64,000 nt of DNA from Cryptomeria japonica (lineage: Eukaryota; Streptophyta; Pinopsida; Cupressales; Cupressaceae): the NCBI RefSeq assembly GCF_030272615.1, contig NC_081414.1:765501483-765565482 (forward strand). The letters run 5' to 3'. Below, one piece after another: positions 10,151 through 21,999 of this stretch. The notes under the pieces were generated by a model. It was given only the letters and a program-made list of their open reading frames with translations. It was not told where the DNA came from and did no database searches. Positions within the stretch are counted from its first letter, which is position 1. Every line of letters starts with the position of its first letter. The position numbers were made by a program, and so were the translations under genes.

Positions 10151-11705
10151 TGGTGTAGGAGCACCCTTCAAAGGGCTCCCACCATTTGATTTTGTTCTAT
10201 TCTTGCTTCTTTAAGAAGCTATTGTAAATATAATAAGAGCCATGAGCTCATAGGTCTTACTTAGGTTCTAGTTTGGTCCTAGGTTCATGAGTCTAGATTT
10301 GAGTTTTCTTGAAGAGTAGAGGGTATGTGTGCCTTTGATGTGTTTAGGGTCCTTCTTAGCATGGTGGTGTCCTTAAGATAACCCAATGTGGGCTTAGGAG
10401 TCAAGAAAAGCAACATTGAGAAAGTTACTCAGAAGTTGCAAAAGTTGCATGACAACTTTTCCACCTAGTAGGTCAAAATCCTTAGTTTAGCATGGACAAA
10501 CCTAATGTGGGAACATAGACCAAGGAAAGGGTACTATATGTAGTTGGAAACCCTAAGATGATGGTTTGGATGTTAGTTTAGTACAGCCCAAGGAAGGTGA
10601 CTTGACTGTGACTGCAATTTTGTTGCCAGTTGGCACTATTGGAGCAATGAAGGATTGATAATGAGTTGATCTTCAAGAAAAAATATATTGAAAGTCTTAT
10701 ATGGTGTATATACCTTCATTTTGAGTATTTAGTTTAGGTCTTGTTTTGTAGGTGTTGTGTGTTTGTAAATATTTTGTAAACTTGCTTCTCACTGTCCAGT
10801 TTTTGGACTGTTTTGAGAAAATGGGTTGACAACTCCATTCCCCATTGTGGAATCACCATGAAACCATGGGGAATGAGAGTGAAAACCTTGTACATTACTT
10901 CAAATCAAGAAAGGCCCTTGAAGATGCAGGGTGGCCAACCAAAGACCCACTCCTAGGCGAGACTAGACAGTGCCCGACTAGGAAGAGTTAAAGTTGCAGA
11001 GGTCCTGGAGAGCAAGGAAGGTCAGAGGAGGATGTACCCTTTAGAGGAGTTGTAGAGGGGTGGGTGGAGCACCATTGGTGAGAAGGAGGAGCTTCCACCA
11101 ATCCAGAAAAGGTGGTAAAAGCAACAAACCAACATTGTGACCTTGGCAGGCCTAAAAACCCTCTTTAAAACCCTTAAAACCTTCAAAATTCACCAAGGGC
11201 ACTGTACGGACACTTGGAGGCCCAAAACCAAAAAAATCCTTGAGCCCCTACCAAATGAATACCAGGTCTTTTGGGAAGTTTCACAAGAATATGCGTCATT
11301 TGCAAGAGGGAGCCCTAAAAGTCCGGATTGGAGGCCTAATTGGGCACATTCCTTGTAGCCCTTTTTTGTAGGAAAAAGACAAAATAGTGAAATCGGTAAG
11401 GGGTTGAAATGTTGAAACCTCTTGGGGCCACATGAATGAATGGGAAACCTTGTCTAAGACCTATCCTATCCTTGCTAGGACCTCAGAAGGTGTGGTACAA
11501 GCCAAACCCTTATTAGCTTAAGTAAGGGTTCTTTGAGTTTCATGAGTAGGTGAGACCTTAGGAGAAGTAATTCAAGTTGTTGGTGGGTGGATTAGGTAAG
11601 GTTAGGGGATTCCACAAGAAGGGGAAGTCTTAGAGACCCTACGATGTGGTTAGAACACCTGGTGATCCAATGAAAGGATCTAGGAGCTAGTTTATCCCAA
11701 ACCCT
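10151..11705 (+). repeat. Chromovirus 3' LTR (right end uncertain)
   Basis: The sequence begins TGTAGGAGCACCC after the polypurine tract and shows no coding potential; the 73-residue ORF at 11137 is a chance reading. The right boundary cannot be fixed because the partner LTR lies outside the window. CCATCAGAGCCTTTGATC at about 11706 resembles a decayed primer site (ATCAGAGCC), which would place the LTR end near 11705 and hint at further element sequence beyond. That point is inference. Confidence 0.55.
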
Positions 11706-12500
11706 ATCCCATCAGAGCCTTTGATCTAACTCTCTTCAATTAATTACTTCAAATGGGACCTCTTAAATCTTAAATTACTATATTTTCTTAAAAATGTATG
11801 ATTTCAACAAAAATCAGGATGTATCAAAAAGTGGGAACCAACATTGTGAGTTCACCTTGTTAGAGATGATCTTTCCTTAGTTTTCTCCTAGTCTTGTCTT
11901 ATTTTTAGTTCTATTTCCTATGGCATGGGCCCAAATTATGTCCTTTGTTTGGTTGATTTTGTATCTTTTTTGGCTCCAGAATCATTCTCCCATCTCACAT
12001 CTCTACTTTCATGAACTCTTGTCGTGACTGGTTTGTTGCTTATGGGTATGAGCTAATCATGGATTTTAGTTTATTCTCTAGTTAAAATCTTGATAGGGCA
12101 ATTCTCCGTTGACTAACCTTGGTAGAATGGTAGTCTTTGGTTATTTCTTCGATAGGGTTGGCCTTCACTTTTGATTGGGTCTGAGACAGTACTCTGGTGG
12201 ATGACAACTTTAACATCTAAATTTTCTTACCTTGAGTAGTTTAAGTTTTTGGAATGCCTTCATTGAATCTCTATGGCTTAATTGGTCTCTGATGAGGAGC
12301 TTAATGGTAGGACTCTTAGTAAGGAATAATTAGATTCAGAATGTTTGTAATGAGGATGTTTTAATTTTGTAATTGCGGGTTTATGATGGTAAATAGATGC
12401 TACTTGCAAGCTGGCTTTCAGTACTAACCTATGTGATGAAGATAGTGGGATAGTTGGAAGGGTTGATCTTTGCAGGTATCCAAATTGAAGAAGTTTGTTT
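11706..12500. other. Unassigned sequence, possibly LINE 3' region
   Basis: I see no coding potential and no clear repeat. The T-rich text (for example around 11880-12000) would suit the 3' region of the LINE whose tail ends at 12789, but I cannot show where that LINE begins. Confidence 0.3.
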
Positions 12501-12789
12501 TTGAAGGCAAGACAATTGATTTGTTCCTTTAAGATGATGTAGTCATCCTATAATAATCAGGATAGATGTAATGCTAAGCTTAATGCCGATTGTATACATA
12601 TGTAGAGGCTAATCGTCACTAAATGTAAATGCTTAGTATGTCTCTAGGAATTGTATTCCTTGGGCAAGATCAGAGGTTTTCTTTACTCGGTTCTTTCCTA
12701 CCGGTGCCGACACTGAATTGGGTTGTAATTTTCTTTAAAAGATAATAAAATTATTTAGCCAATGACCCATATCTATCAAAAAAAAAAAA
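12500..12789 (+). mobile_element. 5'-truncated LINE tail with poly(A)
   Basis: The tract CAGAGGTTTTCTTTACTCGG then TTTCCTACCGGTGCCGACAC and TTGTAATTTT..GATAATAAAA, followed by A12 (12778-12789), matches the reverse complement of 41837-41960, the 3' end of the full-length LINE on the other strand (GGAGGTTTTCTTATCTCC, TTTCCTACCGGTGCCCACAC, TGTAATTTTATGATAATAAA). This is a second member of the same LINE family in the opposite orientation, reduced to its 3' end. The left edge is approximate and no target duplication was found. Confidence 0.72.
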
Positions 12790-13144
12790 TCCTCTTCTTC
12801 ATTCCCAATAATTACATGATTTATAATTATTTAATTATCGTTTCTTCTAAAATCCTTGATTAAATAATTTTATATTATTTAATTAAAAACTTCATAGTCT
12901 AATCTTCCTAACTAATTATTCCTCTAAGATTAAATAATTATTTTAATTATTTAATCCCTTTTCTATATTATTCCTAATTAGATAATTTTTTAATTAATTT
13001 AAATATCCTCTCATGAGTAGGTGAATAAATAATATTTTATTTATTTATAAACCCCACTTATCACTCCACTTACCAAATTTTTCTCCACTCAACTTACATG
13101 TTTCTCTTCTCAATTATCTCTTCCTCTTTACCTACCTAACTTAC

Positions 13145-13145
<1 letters not shown>
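12790..13145. other. AT-rich spacer
   Basis: It is rich in ATTTAATTA and TTATTTAATT motifs, then CT-rich before the microsatellite. Nothing coding is seen. Confidence 0.5.

Positions 13146-13230
<85 letters not shown>
13146..13230. repeat. (TC)n microsatellite, about 42 units
   Basis: An uninterrupted TC dinucleotide run of about 85 bp. It ends at CCCTATCG. Confidence 0.98.
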
Positions 13231-13234
<4 letters not shown>

Positions 13235-15122
13235 ATCGTGATCCTATCCATTGATCTCCTGAAATATGAATTGATCTTGGCCCTTCATCTCATTCAAATT
13301 GTCTATAAATTCAAATCTCTTCTCTCACTTTTGGACAACCACATCTTCAATAACATTTTTGAATTATTGTCGCATCACTTTGATCCTTTGATTTTGCATT
13401 AGTGCACATTGAATAAAATCTAAGATTATTTTCGATTATGTTAAGAAGAACAATGGAGGCTACATGAGGTGGGTGCAATTGGATTTCAATTTGCAGTTTG
13501 TTTCAATTGCATTTGATTTCATTTTGTTCATTGGTTGAGAAGCAAAAATCTCCAAAAAATCCTCATTATACTCGATTTTTTGTGAATCTTTCTTGCGGAT
13601 GATTTTTTCTGTGAAAATATCCTATCTTTTTAAAAATTCATTGACTGAAATTTTTAACATTTTTTTTGCATTTAAATCACATTTAAATTGCAACCATAGT
13701 CTTACACAAATAGTTGCCCTAAAAGAAATCCATTCCATTTGGTATTTATCACCCTTTTCTACCCATGCAACCAAGAAAACCAAAAGACGCAACCTTTTCC
13801 AATGAACAATGTATTAACAAGAAAAACCACATTTTCCAACCATCATGCACCTTGAAAATGATGAGGTTGCTTTAGTGGCAACATGTGTGCTTCAAAATCC
13901 ATGAATGTCTTCCTACAACACTTTTCTAACCAAACAAATTTCAACAACATCACATGCCTCCCTATATCAATAGAGCAAGAACTAAAATTAGTTATGTAGC
14001 TTAGATGATCTTCAATAACAACACATGCTTTTCCAAGCATAATAACACTTCCAAGACAAATTTCATCTTCATTAGCAACACTGCTATCTTTGGTAGCCAA
14101 GTATACCCTTCACAACAACTGACGAGAGTTCAACAACACTATAACAACATTACATTAATACTTGAACTTCCTTGGAACAAGTAAAGACAAATTATACCTT
14201 CACAAGCATTGTGGAAATGTTTGTGACCATCACTAACAATTTCACAACTATATACTCCTCATAAACTCAATGTAAATTCATTTTAGCAATCAATACATTA
14301 CTAAAAGTAATTTGCAACTGCTCTATAACACTATCCTAATTACGTGGCCAACTTAGAACCATCTCATTCTGAGCCACTCAACTCAATTCCAAATCACTCC
14401 CTCTATAAATGTTGCTATGATTCTTATAAATTTAAAGGCCTGCATGGTGTTGCGTTTTTAATCAATACTTCCTATTTGTTCTTAGAACTCTTATCCATAT
14501 TGATTTTGACATGTTTGAGTGTTTGAACTTAGGAAAAAAAAACTTGATATTCTTTTAAATTTTTCCTTCCATGCTGAGTTGAATTTCAATTTTACCCTTC
14601 TATTATTATCACCTAAAATATTCTCAATACATGTCTATTTTCTATAGAGTAAATTTTCTTGGATTCTTCTCAATTCAATCAAGACTATTTTTTTCTTTAA
14701 ATTTGTTCAAGGTGGTTATTTTTATCAACTTGGTTATTAACATGTGACTTTGATAGCATCAATATAAATGAATCACCAACCAATTATAACAAGTTTAGCC
14801 TATCAAACTAGAATAAAAAATTAGTTTGGTTATGTCGATATAAATGAATTAATTCTCACGATACTTATTATATTGGCAACATACTCATTTTCTTAAGGGT
14901 AGAGAAATAGGAGACCAATCATTACGTTAGGGGCCATTATAAAGTTCCCTTGCATGGAGTCCATCATTTTAATTTTTCCAAGGCCCGTATATAATAGTAG
15001 GGTGGAGAAAGAAAGAGCAAACCCAAATCTAACCCTAACCATTATAAAGGTAGGGCAACTAAAATTAAGGTAAAGGATCCTATCCAAAGATAGAATTGGT
15101 AGTGTATCATCTTTGGTATACT
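13231..15122. other. Unassigned AT-rich sequence
   Basis: No reading frame here has a recognisable domain. The 85-codon minus-strand ORF at 13843-14100 and the 60-64 codon ORFs have low-complexity or membrane-like composition expected by chance. I found no TE termini. Confidence 0.4.
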
Positions 15123-16088
15123 TGTCATGCCCCCGTCAATGACATCAAATCACAATCCGTTTTAAACCATGGCTGGTGCAGGAGCACCCGGGTTTATTTA
15201 CAATCAACACCAACCAAAAAAGAAAAATATTTCCAGTTTATTTCCTGATTTTAGTTTTGGTGTGCTTGGTCAGGCTTCACTCTAGTCAATTTTGCAAAGT
15301 TTGTATCTCTCGATAACAATAATGACTATAGAAGGTGAAAGGGAAAGTATAAATGAAGAGGAGTATGTTTACAGAAGATGGCTTGTACATAATTTTCCTT
15401 CATTCAATGTCGTTGCAAACTCACATCCATGAACTAGTTGAGAAAATGCTTCATCGAAATAAAATCTCATGGATGACGATGATTGGAGATGACGCACAAA
15501 ATAGATTTGTTGATAAAGCTTTAGAAACTTCAAGCAAATCTAATTTTGCACGTGTAAGGCCAAATACCACAAATTTTTCCAACCACCTTGCAGCCTGTAC
15601 GAAATTCTTGTAGCAGCCGATTAAATTTCAATTCCAAGCATAAACAGTGAATAAGAGAAAAGGTGCGGTGAGACAACATGGGCAATGTAACCAAAGCGAC
15701 CTAAAGATATATTGATATCTAGGAAGATCGAGCCAAGGGAATTTGGAAAGACATCGGTTAAGAGGAAGCAATAGAAAACATATCACATTTCTTTGAATGT
15801 GATATAAATTAGCTAGTGGATATTATGGATAAAAGGGGAGAAAGGATTGCGTTTTGATAGGGGGAATTGGTGCGCTATGGAATGAGAGGAGTGTGTAAGC
15901 AATGAACGTGTATTGAGAAAAGCCTAGGTAAAAACCTTTGTTGTAATTGAAATTTATACTAATTGAATTGGATGTAAATAGAAGTGTATTTCCTTATTTC
16001 CATCTATAAACAAACAGTCTCTATTTCTGCATTTGTGTTTTGAGTGTTGAGTTTTAAAATTGTAAGGTAGGGGAAGCTTTTTGTATCA
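15123..16088 (+). repeat. Probable Ty3 LTR (about 966 bp) containing a PPR-like fragment
   Basis: It ends TTTTTGTATCA two bases before a perfect TGGTATCAGAGC primer site and is followed by a Ty3 gag, so a 5' LTR end at 16088 is well supported. The start TGTCATGCCCCCGTCA at 15123 is a common Ty3 LTR opening and is inferred. The last 250 bp (GTAATTGAAATTTATACTAA, TCTATTTCTGCATTTG) look like an ordinary U5. No second LTR copy is in the window to confirm the limits. Confidence 0.5.
15353..15613 (+). pseudogene. Decayed pentatricopeptide repeat (PPR) protein fragment
   Basis: The 86-codon frame reads VEKMLHRNKISWMTMIGDDA, QNRFVDKALET, ARVRPNTTNFSNHLAACTKF. This follows the plant PLS-type PPR pattern: kMPxRNvvSWtaMIxGyaQNGxxdeALexFxxMqxxGVrPNxtTFxxvLxACakl. 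About one and a half repeats are recognisable. PPR proteins bind organelle RNA in mitochondria and plastids. There is no full repeat array, no start with a transit peptide, and the FxxM segment is scrambled (SSKSNF), so this is a pseudogene fragment. It lies in the probable LTR described above, so it may be a captured gene piece. The alternative is that the LTR start is misplaced and a PPR pseudogene simply borders it. Confidence 0.7.
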
Positions 16089-16090
16089 AA

Positions 16091-16102
16091 TGGTATCAGA
16101 GC
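16091..16102 (+). other. Primer binding site, initiator tRNA-Met
   Basis: A perfect TGGTATCAGAGC, two bases after the inferred LTR end TATCA. Confidence 0.88.
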
Positions 16103-16303
16103 TTGTTGTCTTGAGAATGTAGAGGATACACCAAGACCTATGGAAGTGTGAAACGGTTGTGAAGAATCTCATGTGGGTTGTTGCAAGTGGAAGAAAGAAG
16201 TCTTGACCAGTGAGAGCTTGAAGCCGTAATTAAAAGAGTAATAGAGATGCTGCCTCGAAGAGGGATGTCCAAAATTGAGGAGGTGTTGGAGTGATTTCGA
16301 GAG

Positions 16304-16660
16304 ATGATACAAACTGATATTAGAAATGAGGTGAGATCAGCTTCAGGAAATGAAAGAGGACATGTAAGTGATGAAGGAAGTGAATTGGAAGAAAAAGAAC
16401 ACGAAAAAGAAGAAGAACAACCTATAGATCCTAGAGAAGAAATATTTTTGAGGATTCTATCGATAATCACAAAAACTAACAAAATGGAAGTGGCAAACAT
16501 TTTTGGAAAATTAAATCCAGATCGGTTGATTGATTGGATAGATGAACTGGAAGAATACTTTGAAGTGGAGGAAATCGGAGATCCTCTAAGGGTAAAGTTA
16601 GCTCAAGAAAAGTTGAAAGGGCATGCTGCATTATTATGGTGGAAAGCGTTGCAAAAATAA
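16304..16660 (+). pseudogene. Ty3 gag fragment
   Basis: The 118-codon frame has an acidic N-terminal stretch (ELEEKEHEKEEEQPIDPREE) and then the retrotransposon gag core: FGKLNPDRLIDWIDELEEYF, VEEIGDPLRVKLAQEKLKGH and AALLWWKALQK. This matches the usual Ty3 capsid pattern (LDWIxxLEkYF, KLKGHAxLWW). It stops at 16658-16660 and the remaining capsid, zinc knuckle and pol are absent; unrelated sequence follows. Capsid assembly would be its role in an intact element. The start could be earlier (reading M at about 16246) but there is no evidence to choose. Confidence 0.82.
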
Positions 16661-16689
16661 CAGGTAATGAATGGAGTGTTAACTCTAAG

Positions 16690-18600
16690 GCATTTTTGGC
16701 ATTAGTGTCAAATGTTCTAAATGCATGTTATATTCTCCTATAGACATTTATGTCATTTCATGGTTACATTGCTTGGAAAGTTTGATCCTTGGCATAGTTG
16801 TACATATGTGGTGTATTATAAGTGACCAAGTCACTTGGAGATAAAGAGGTGATAAGTTGCATGAGTTACTTTTGTGATTAAGTCACTAGGTGATGTTAAA
16901 TTGATGAAGTTACCTAAGCGACTAGGTAACATGACATAACGTTTTCCCACCAACAAGGATCTAGTGGGCATAATAGTTTATTTATTATTCTCCACTAAAA
17001 TATGTGGTGAATGGGACATGACATATCATCGATATTTTGTAAAGGCATATTATATGGTTTCAAAGCTTATCATTGTAAAAGCATTGTTTTCATTTGTAAA
17101 AGCCCTTGAGCTCGAGCTAGGGCATGCTAATATCAATTAGGGTTTGGATTACCTATGGCTAGAGAACATTGTGAGAGTGATTGATCTTTTGGAATTGCAA
17201 TGACAGTTTAGTTTTGATAACAGAAAGAAAGAAGTTCGGGCAACTGTTCTTGAGTACTTTTTTGTTGAGAATTTTCGATCCCAGATTTCATGTACAAGCA
17301 GTTTGAGTTGAGATTTTCTTGTCGGTCTTAGCGATACCAGGTGTTTCCAATCCTTAATCTCATTGTATTTTGAAAAGAAAACTGTTAAGGATTTTGGTTA
17401 TGTTATGATTAAGTCCTAAAATGCTCTCTAATTGCTTTTGTTTACAAATGGTTATGAGTCATGCATTTGTGAAAGGGAGTAAAGCATTGTATTTTGTTAA
17501 ACCTATTCTTCTGTTTAAGGTATATAATTGGTTTTTTGAAAAGGGTTGATGATTTTGTTTTTTCTGTAACTGTAATGTTTATCAAACCCTAGTCAGGGTA
17601 TTTCGAGCTAAGGGTTTTGCATAATTGTATAGTTTTTTGTTCTAACCCTAGTCAAGGGCTTGTCGTGTTATGCACATTCAAATGTGGGTGTATGTTTTGT
17701 CATTTAGCCCTCATTGAGTTCTTAGTTTTATCCTTCTCTTTGTTATGGGTCTTTCTATTAACCCGAGTTTGGGTTGGTTGATAGTTTTACAGAGGCACTT
17801 TTGATTTGAATGACAGTTTGAACAATGACAATCTTAACTCTGTTTGTGAACATTGTTTCAATTATCATTCATATCACATGATTTATAATATAAAATCATT
17901 ATGTTGTTAAGGCATTGAGTAGTATCATTATCATTCTGGTACTTGTTACAGAGACCTGTTAAGGATTTAAGTTATGTTTCCATTTGAATATGCAGAACAC
18001 TATATGTACTTTCTTGAATTCATTCTTCAGGGTATTGAACAAAAAAGAAATATTATTCTCAGATTGTAAAATTATTTCATTCATATTCTTGTACTTGAAA
18101 GCTCTATTGATAGCACATTCACTACTCTATGAAATTGATCAATTGTAAAAGTATCTCATATTGCTGTGTATAAAAACATATACACATCAGTTTGTTGTAC
18201 TCGAACTTCTATCTCTGAATCTTAAGTTACGTTAGATCAGAGGATTTTGTAGAAAGAAACAAAGATGATAACCTGTGTATGAAATTCAAAAGTGATTGAG
18301 TTGTTGTGATTGCTAGTGAGGCACATATTTGCCAATGAGGCATTCTATAACCAGCGAGGTTCTCAGCCAATGAGGCATTGTAAGAAAGAAATTTTCAGAT
18401 AAGCCAATGTGGCATTTCGAGTGGTTTTATTCCCTAGGAGGGTTTCCACTCAGTACATTTCTCTATGTCATGTTCTTATGTATGTTTGAGTATACTACTG
18501 TTCATTTCTTCTTTCTTTATATTGCATAAACAAATAAAGTTTGAAAAAGTTGATGAAAAGTTAATTTTTATATGAACACTGATTATGTTTCTAATAGCAT
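16690..18600 (+). repeat. Copia-like LTR fragment or solo LTR
   Basis: The opening TTTTTGGCATTAGTGTCAAA resembles SIRE-like LTR starts. Near its end, CCCTAGGAGGGTTTCCACTC recalls the CCCTTACAGGGTTTCCAC block found near the end of the Copia LTRs at 1 kb and 9 kb. CCAATGAGGCAT-type repeats occur three times at about 18335-18415. No coding potential is seen. Boundaries and target duplication were not resolved. Confidence 0.35.
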
Positions 18601-20690
18601 AATAAATGTGGCGCCAAAGTTAATAGGGAGATTCTAGTGATTTAGACTATAAAAGAATTAAATTAAAATTCAATAAAAAGTCATTATGTGCAGTGATTGG
18701 ATATGAAGGGTTGTGACTCCTTCCAAGGTGAAAGGTTGTGACTCCATTAAACATTAGATATAAAAGGGAGATCATTTCATTGTGGAGAGGAGATAAATTA
18801 AGCAATAGTTAATTAAACGTTAATAATAATTTATCAACATCTAGAAGGGGTGACTTATTTCTTGCGAAGGGTGGCGACTTCTACAAAAAATGGATATAAA
18901 GAGGAAATCATTTCCTTGGGAAGAGGAAATAAATGAATCATCAATCACCAATTTGGAAAATATAAAGTGGGTTGCAATTAAATATTACAGCCAAAGAGGA
19001 CGAAACCACTCCAAGGTTAATTTGAGAGATCTAAGGAAAAAAACCCTTATTTCTCATTATCAAGTTTTAAATGAAACCCCAAATCTTGATTCAAGGAGAA
19101 ATCAAGAGTTTTAAGGACAAAACCTCTTAAATTCTCTTAGCAAGTTAAGGTTAAAAACCTTTAATCTTGCCATTGTTGAGTTAGAGACAAAAACCCTTGA
19201 TTCAAGTAGATCTGAAAGCACTTCGAAAGTAAAGATACAAGAAGAAATAATCATAGTTTGAAGGAGGATTATAGAAAAAGACTAAGATAAGATCTATTTT
19301 CAGAATTAATCCTAGAGTTATAAAGTTAAATATTATAATTAAATTTCACTATTTTAGATAAAATTATCTTTATAAATATAATGCAGTTATCATTCTAAGT
19401 TGGAATTATTGTTTGAAGAAAAAAACAAAAATGTTCTAGAAAAAGACACATTACAATATTGTTGCTTGCAAACCTTGGTTTGGACCTACCCTACTATAGA
19501 ATTTCTTGAATTTTCAAACACAATATGCTAGATGGAAGGATTTCCAAATTATTTCCAGCCGGTCCTTACTAAATTGAATAGGGAAAACTCTTCAAAATAT
19601 AATCTATCATGGATGATTTAAAACTAGCTTCAAATTCCAAGGCCAACTCAATCATAATTGAAGGCAAATAAAGTCATCATGGGCTTGCAGCAAGGAATCA
19701 AACCTAACCAACATAGATCATCTCACTAGGCCACTTTGTTTAGTTCTTCCATAAGCAATTGATGGATAAAGTGAAGTCATGCCCATTAACTATATAAGAT
19801 GCTCAAGACATTTATGCACTAAAGCCTTTCCCTTAAGAGAATCCCCACATTCTTTGACTCATTTATGCCAATGCCCCATTATTAGAATTTTTCTTGAATA
19901 AGAATTCTACCCAAGACCAAAATACCTATAAGCTAATAACAACATAGGAAAATGAACAAATAACTTCTGGAGTCAATATTAATGAGCAACATTACAAAGC
20001 ATAAAATACAAATATATAGACCTTGTGGATGCATGCATCAAGGAAATGACAAGTGCAAGAAAATTAACTCTCTATAACTATCAATCTAAAGATGACTTAT
20101 CTATATCTGACACACATGAAGGCAACCTTGACTAAATAAAGGTGGTACTTAAATACCATCAATCAAGAGTTAATGAGGTAGTGGTTGTGCTTGTGTGCCT
20201 CAAGTCAAAATATACACATTATTATTAGCTATTTGGGTGAGAATAAATAAAATCCTAATTATCCCAAGTAAACTTATTAAATAGGTGAAATATCAGAGTT
20301 TAGTATATAATATATCCAAGGTAAATAAAATATTACACCAACAACCATCTAACTAACCAATACACACATCAACTTATTGATTCTGCTATGAATGAGAGTG
20401 ATTCAAATGTTGACCCATATCATAAGTTCTAGATGTTGTCTTTCGATCCTTTATGTTAATATAATGTCCCCTACTAGTTATAGGCCTAATAGCAATGATT
20501 TTCCTATTTTAATACATTTACAACTTGAATTAAAATGATTAATGAGGAGACAAATACTATCTAATATCTTTAGTTAAAATTATTTTTTAATGGATATATG
20601 AAACAAGTTATGATATTAACTCTTTCATACAAATTATAACTGTTATTTCTAAATGCTAACAACAGTGTATACGTTAAAAGCGAAGATTGT
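18601..20690. other. Unassigned sequence
   Basis: GGTTGTGACTCC occurs twice (about 18709 and 18735) and GGTGGCGACTTC once near 18870, suggesting a degenerate short direct repeat. The 74-codon ORF at 18890 has no recognisable domain. No TE structure was resolved. Confidence 0.35.
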
Positions 20691-20697
20691 GACTTAC

Positions 20698-20754
20698 CTT
20701 GTATTGGAAGAATGTAGCCTTCGGAGAGCAACCTAGACCCAAGAAAGCAAACAC
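20698..20754 (-). other. Exon-like segment with consensus splice sites (speculative)
   Basis: On the minus strand a 57 nt segment is preceded by TATGTATGTAG and followed by AAG|GTAAGTC, which are good plant acceptor and donor consensus sites. It reads open in one frame (VFAFLGLGCSPKATFFQYK). A second strong donor, CAG|GTAAGAT, lies upstream at 21478/21479. This could be a relic of a spliced transcript. It could equally be chance, as no protein family is recognised. Confidence 0.25.
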
Positions 20755-20977
20755 CTACATACATAATCCATTATTGTAATTAGATATAATCTATTCAAGC
20801 AGTTAGAGTTGGGTGGTTGGAACATGAGAGGGGTCACACAGGTCCGTTGTTTACCAAGCCTAAGGAATGGTTTCTTCTAACCTCTTTGTTACACTTGGCA
20901 GCCCATGTGGCTATCCCTTCAAGCCAATTACCGATACTAGTCTTACCTTATGGGTTTGACATAGAGGTGCAATCTAG

Positions 20978-21195
20978 CTCTTTGATTCTAAGGGTCCTTA
21001 TGATCACTTGCAAGCCCCTCATTGCCACTAGGTTACACTTCTATTCATTCTAAGCTGTATACCTTTAAACACATTAAACACTTTCCATCTAAGTAAAACT
21101 GGCATGAAGAGGGTAACTGGTTCCTTGACTTCATGGGTCCTTATGACCACATGGAAGCCCCTCGTCATCATTGGATACTCTTCTCCATCCTCTCA
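20978..21195. repeat. Diverged direct repeat (two units, about 145 bp apart)
   Basis: TAAGGGTCCTTATGATCACT..GCAAGCCCCTC at about 20987 recurs as CATGGGTCCTTATGACCACA..GGAAGCCCCTC at about 21132. Similarity extends for about 75 bp in each unit. Confidence 0.65.
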
Positions 21196-21635
21196 CACAA
21201 GATGAACTTAATAATAGTTTCTTGATAACACCCTACTAAACAAACAACATTAATTTCAGATATAACTAAACAGTATACTTTCTCAGGTAATGTTAAATCT
21301 GACATATTAAAATAATCTCTCTCTATATATACATTCAGAACAATAATATTCTAATATAACCACATAATATATATTTCCAGCATCCTTAGTATTATCGGTG
21401 TTGTTCCTAATATAAAATAATAATATCTGAAAGAGATCTTATGTGATAATAAGTAGGTTAGGGGCAGGATTATCTTACCTGTCCTTGGTGAAGAGAACCA
21501 GACTTGTTTAATGGTTTGCTGAGTTGTCAGTTGATTGAAGATAATTTCCCTGTTTTATTTTCTTTTTCCCCCTAACCTCCTTTGTGAGAAGTAATGGGCC
21601 CATATTTAAAGGTAGACTCACAACATTTTGGGAGA

Positions 21636-21660
21636 GACGTGACTTATTGAGAGTCACGTC
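21636..21660. repeat. Perfect 9 bp inverted repeat GACGTGACT / AGTCACGTC
   Basis: The arms at 21636-21644 and 21652-21660 are separated by TATTGAG. Each arm carries an ACGT core of the kind bound by plant bZIP factors. Whether it acts as a binding site or a hairpin is unknown. Confidence 0.6.
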
Positions 21661-21999
21661 CTCTTCTTAGTAACATTTCTTTTCCACTATCATGACTCTT
21701 AGGAGACACGATTACTATTTATAATTTAATACTAAATCAATATTTACTTATTAATGGAATTTATATATACTTATTAATCATCATTATGTTAAAATTCAGT
21801 TATTAGTAACATAGAAATCTTATAAAAATATTTGCTTAATTAATTTAATTAATATTATATTGTTTAACTAATTCAATTCATATTATATTGTTGATGGATG
21901 ATTACTCAATATTAAATAAATGTATTTCAATTATATTTTAATTATATTTTAATTTTTATTCTTTTGTATTTTAATTTTATTATTAAATTATATTTCAAA

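Noticed and set aside
10151-11860. A second tandem chromovirus copy after the 3' LTR
   Set aside because: A primer-site-like CATCAGAGCC near 11706 hinted at it, but no gag or pol reading follows, so it is recorded only as uncertainty on the LTR end.
13843-14100. 85-codon minus-strand ORF beginning MATKDSSVANEDE
   Set aside because: The start looks protein-like but no family is recognised and no neighbouring exon or promoter is seen.
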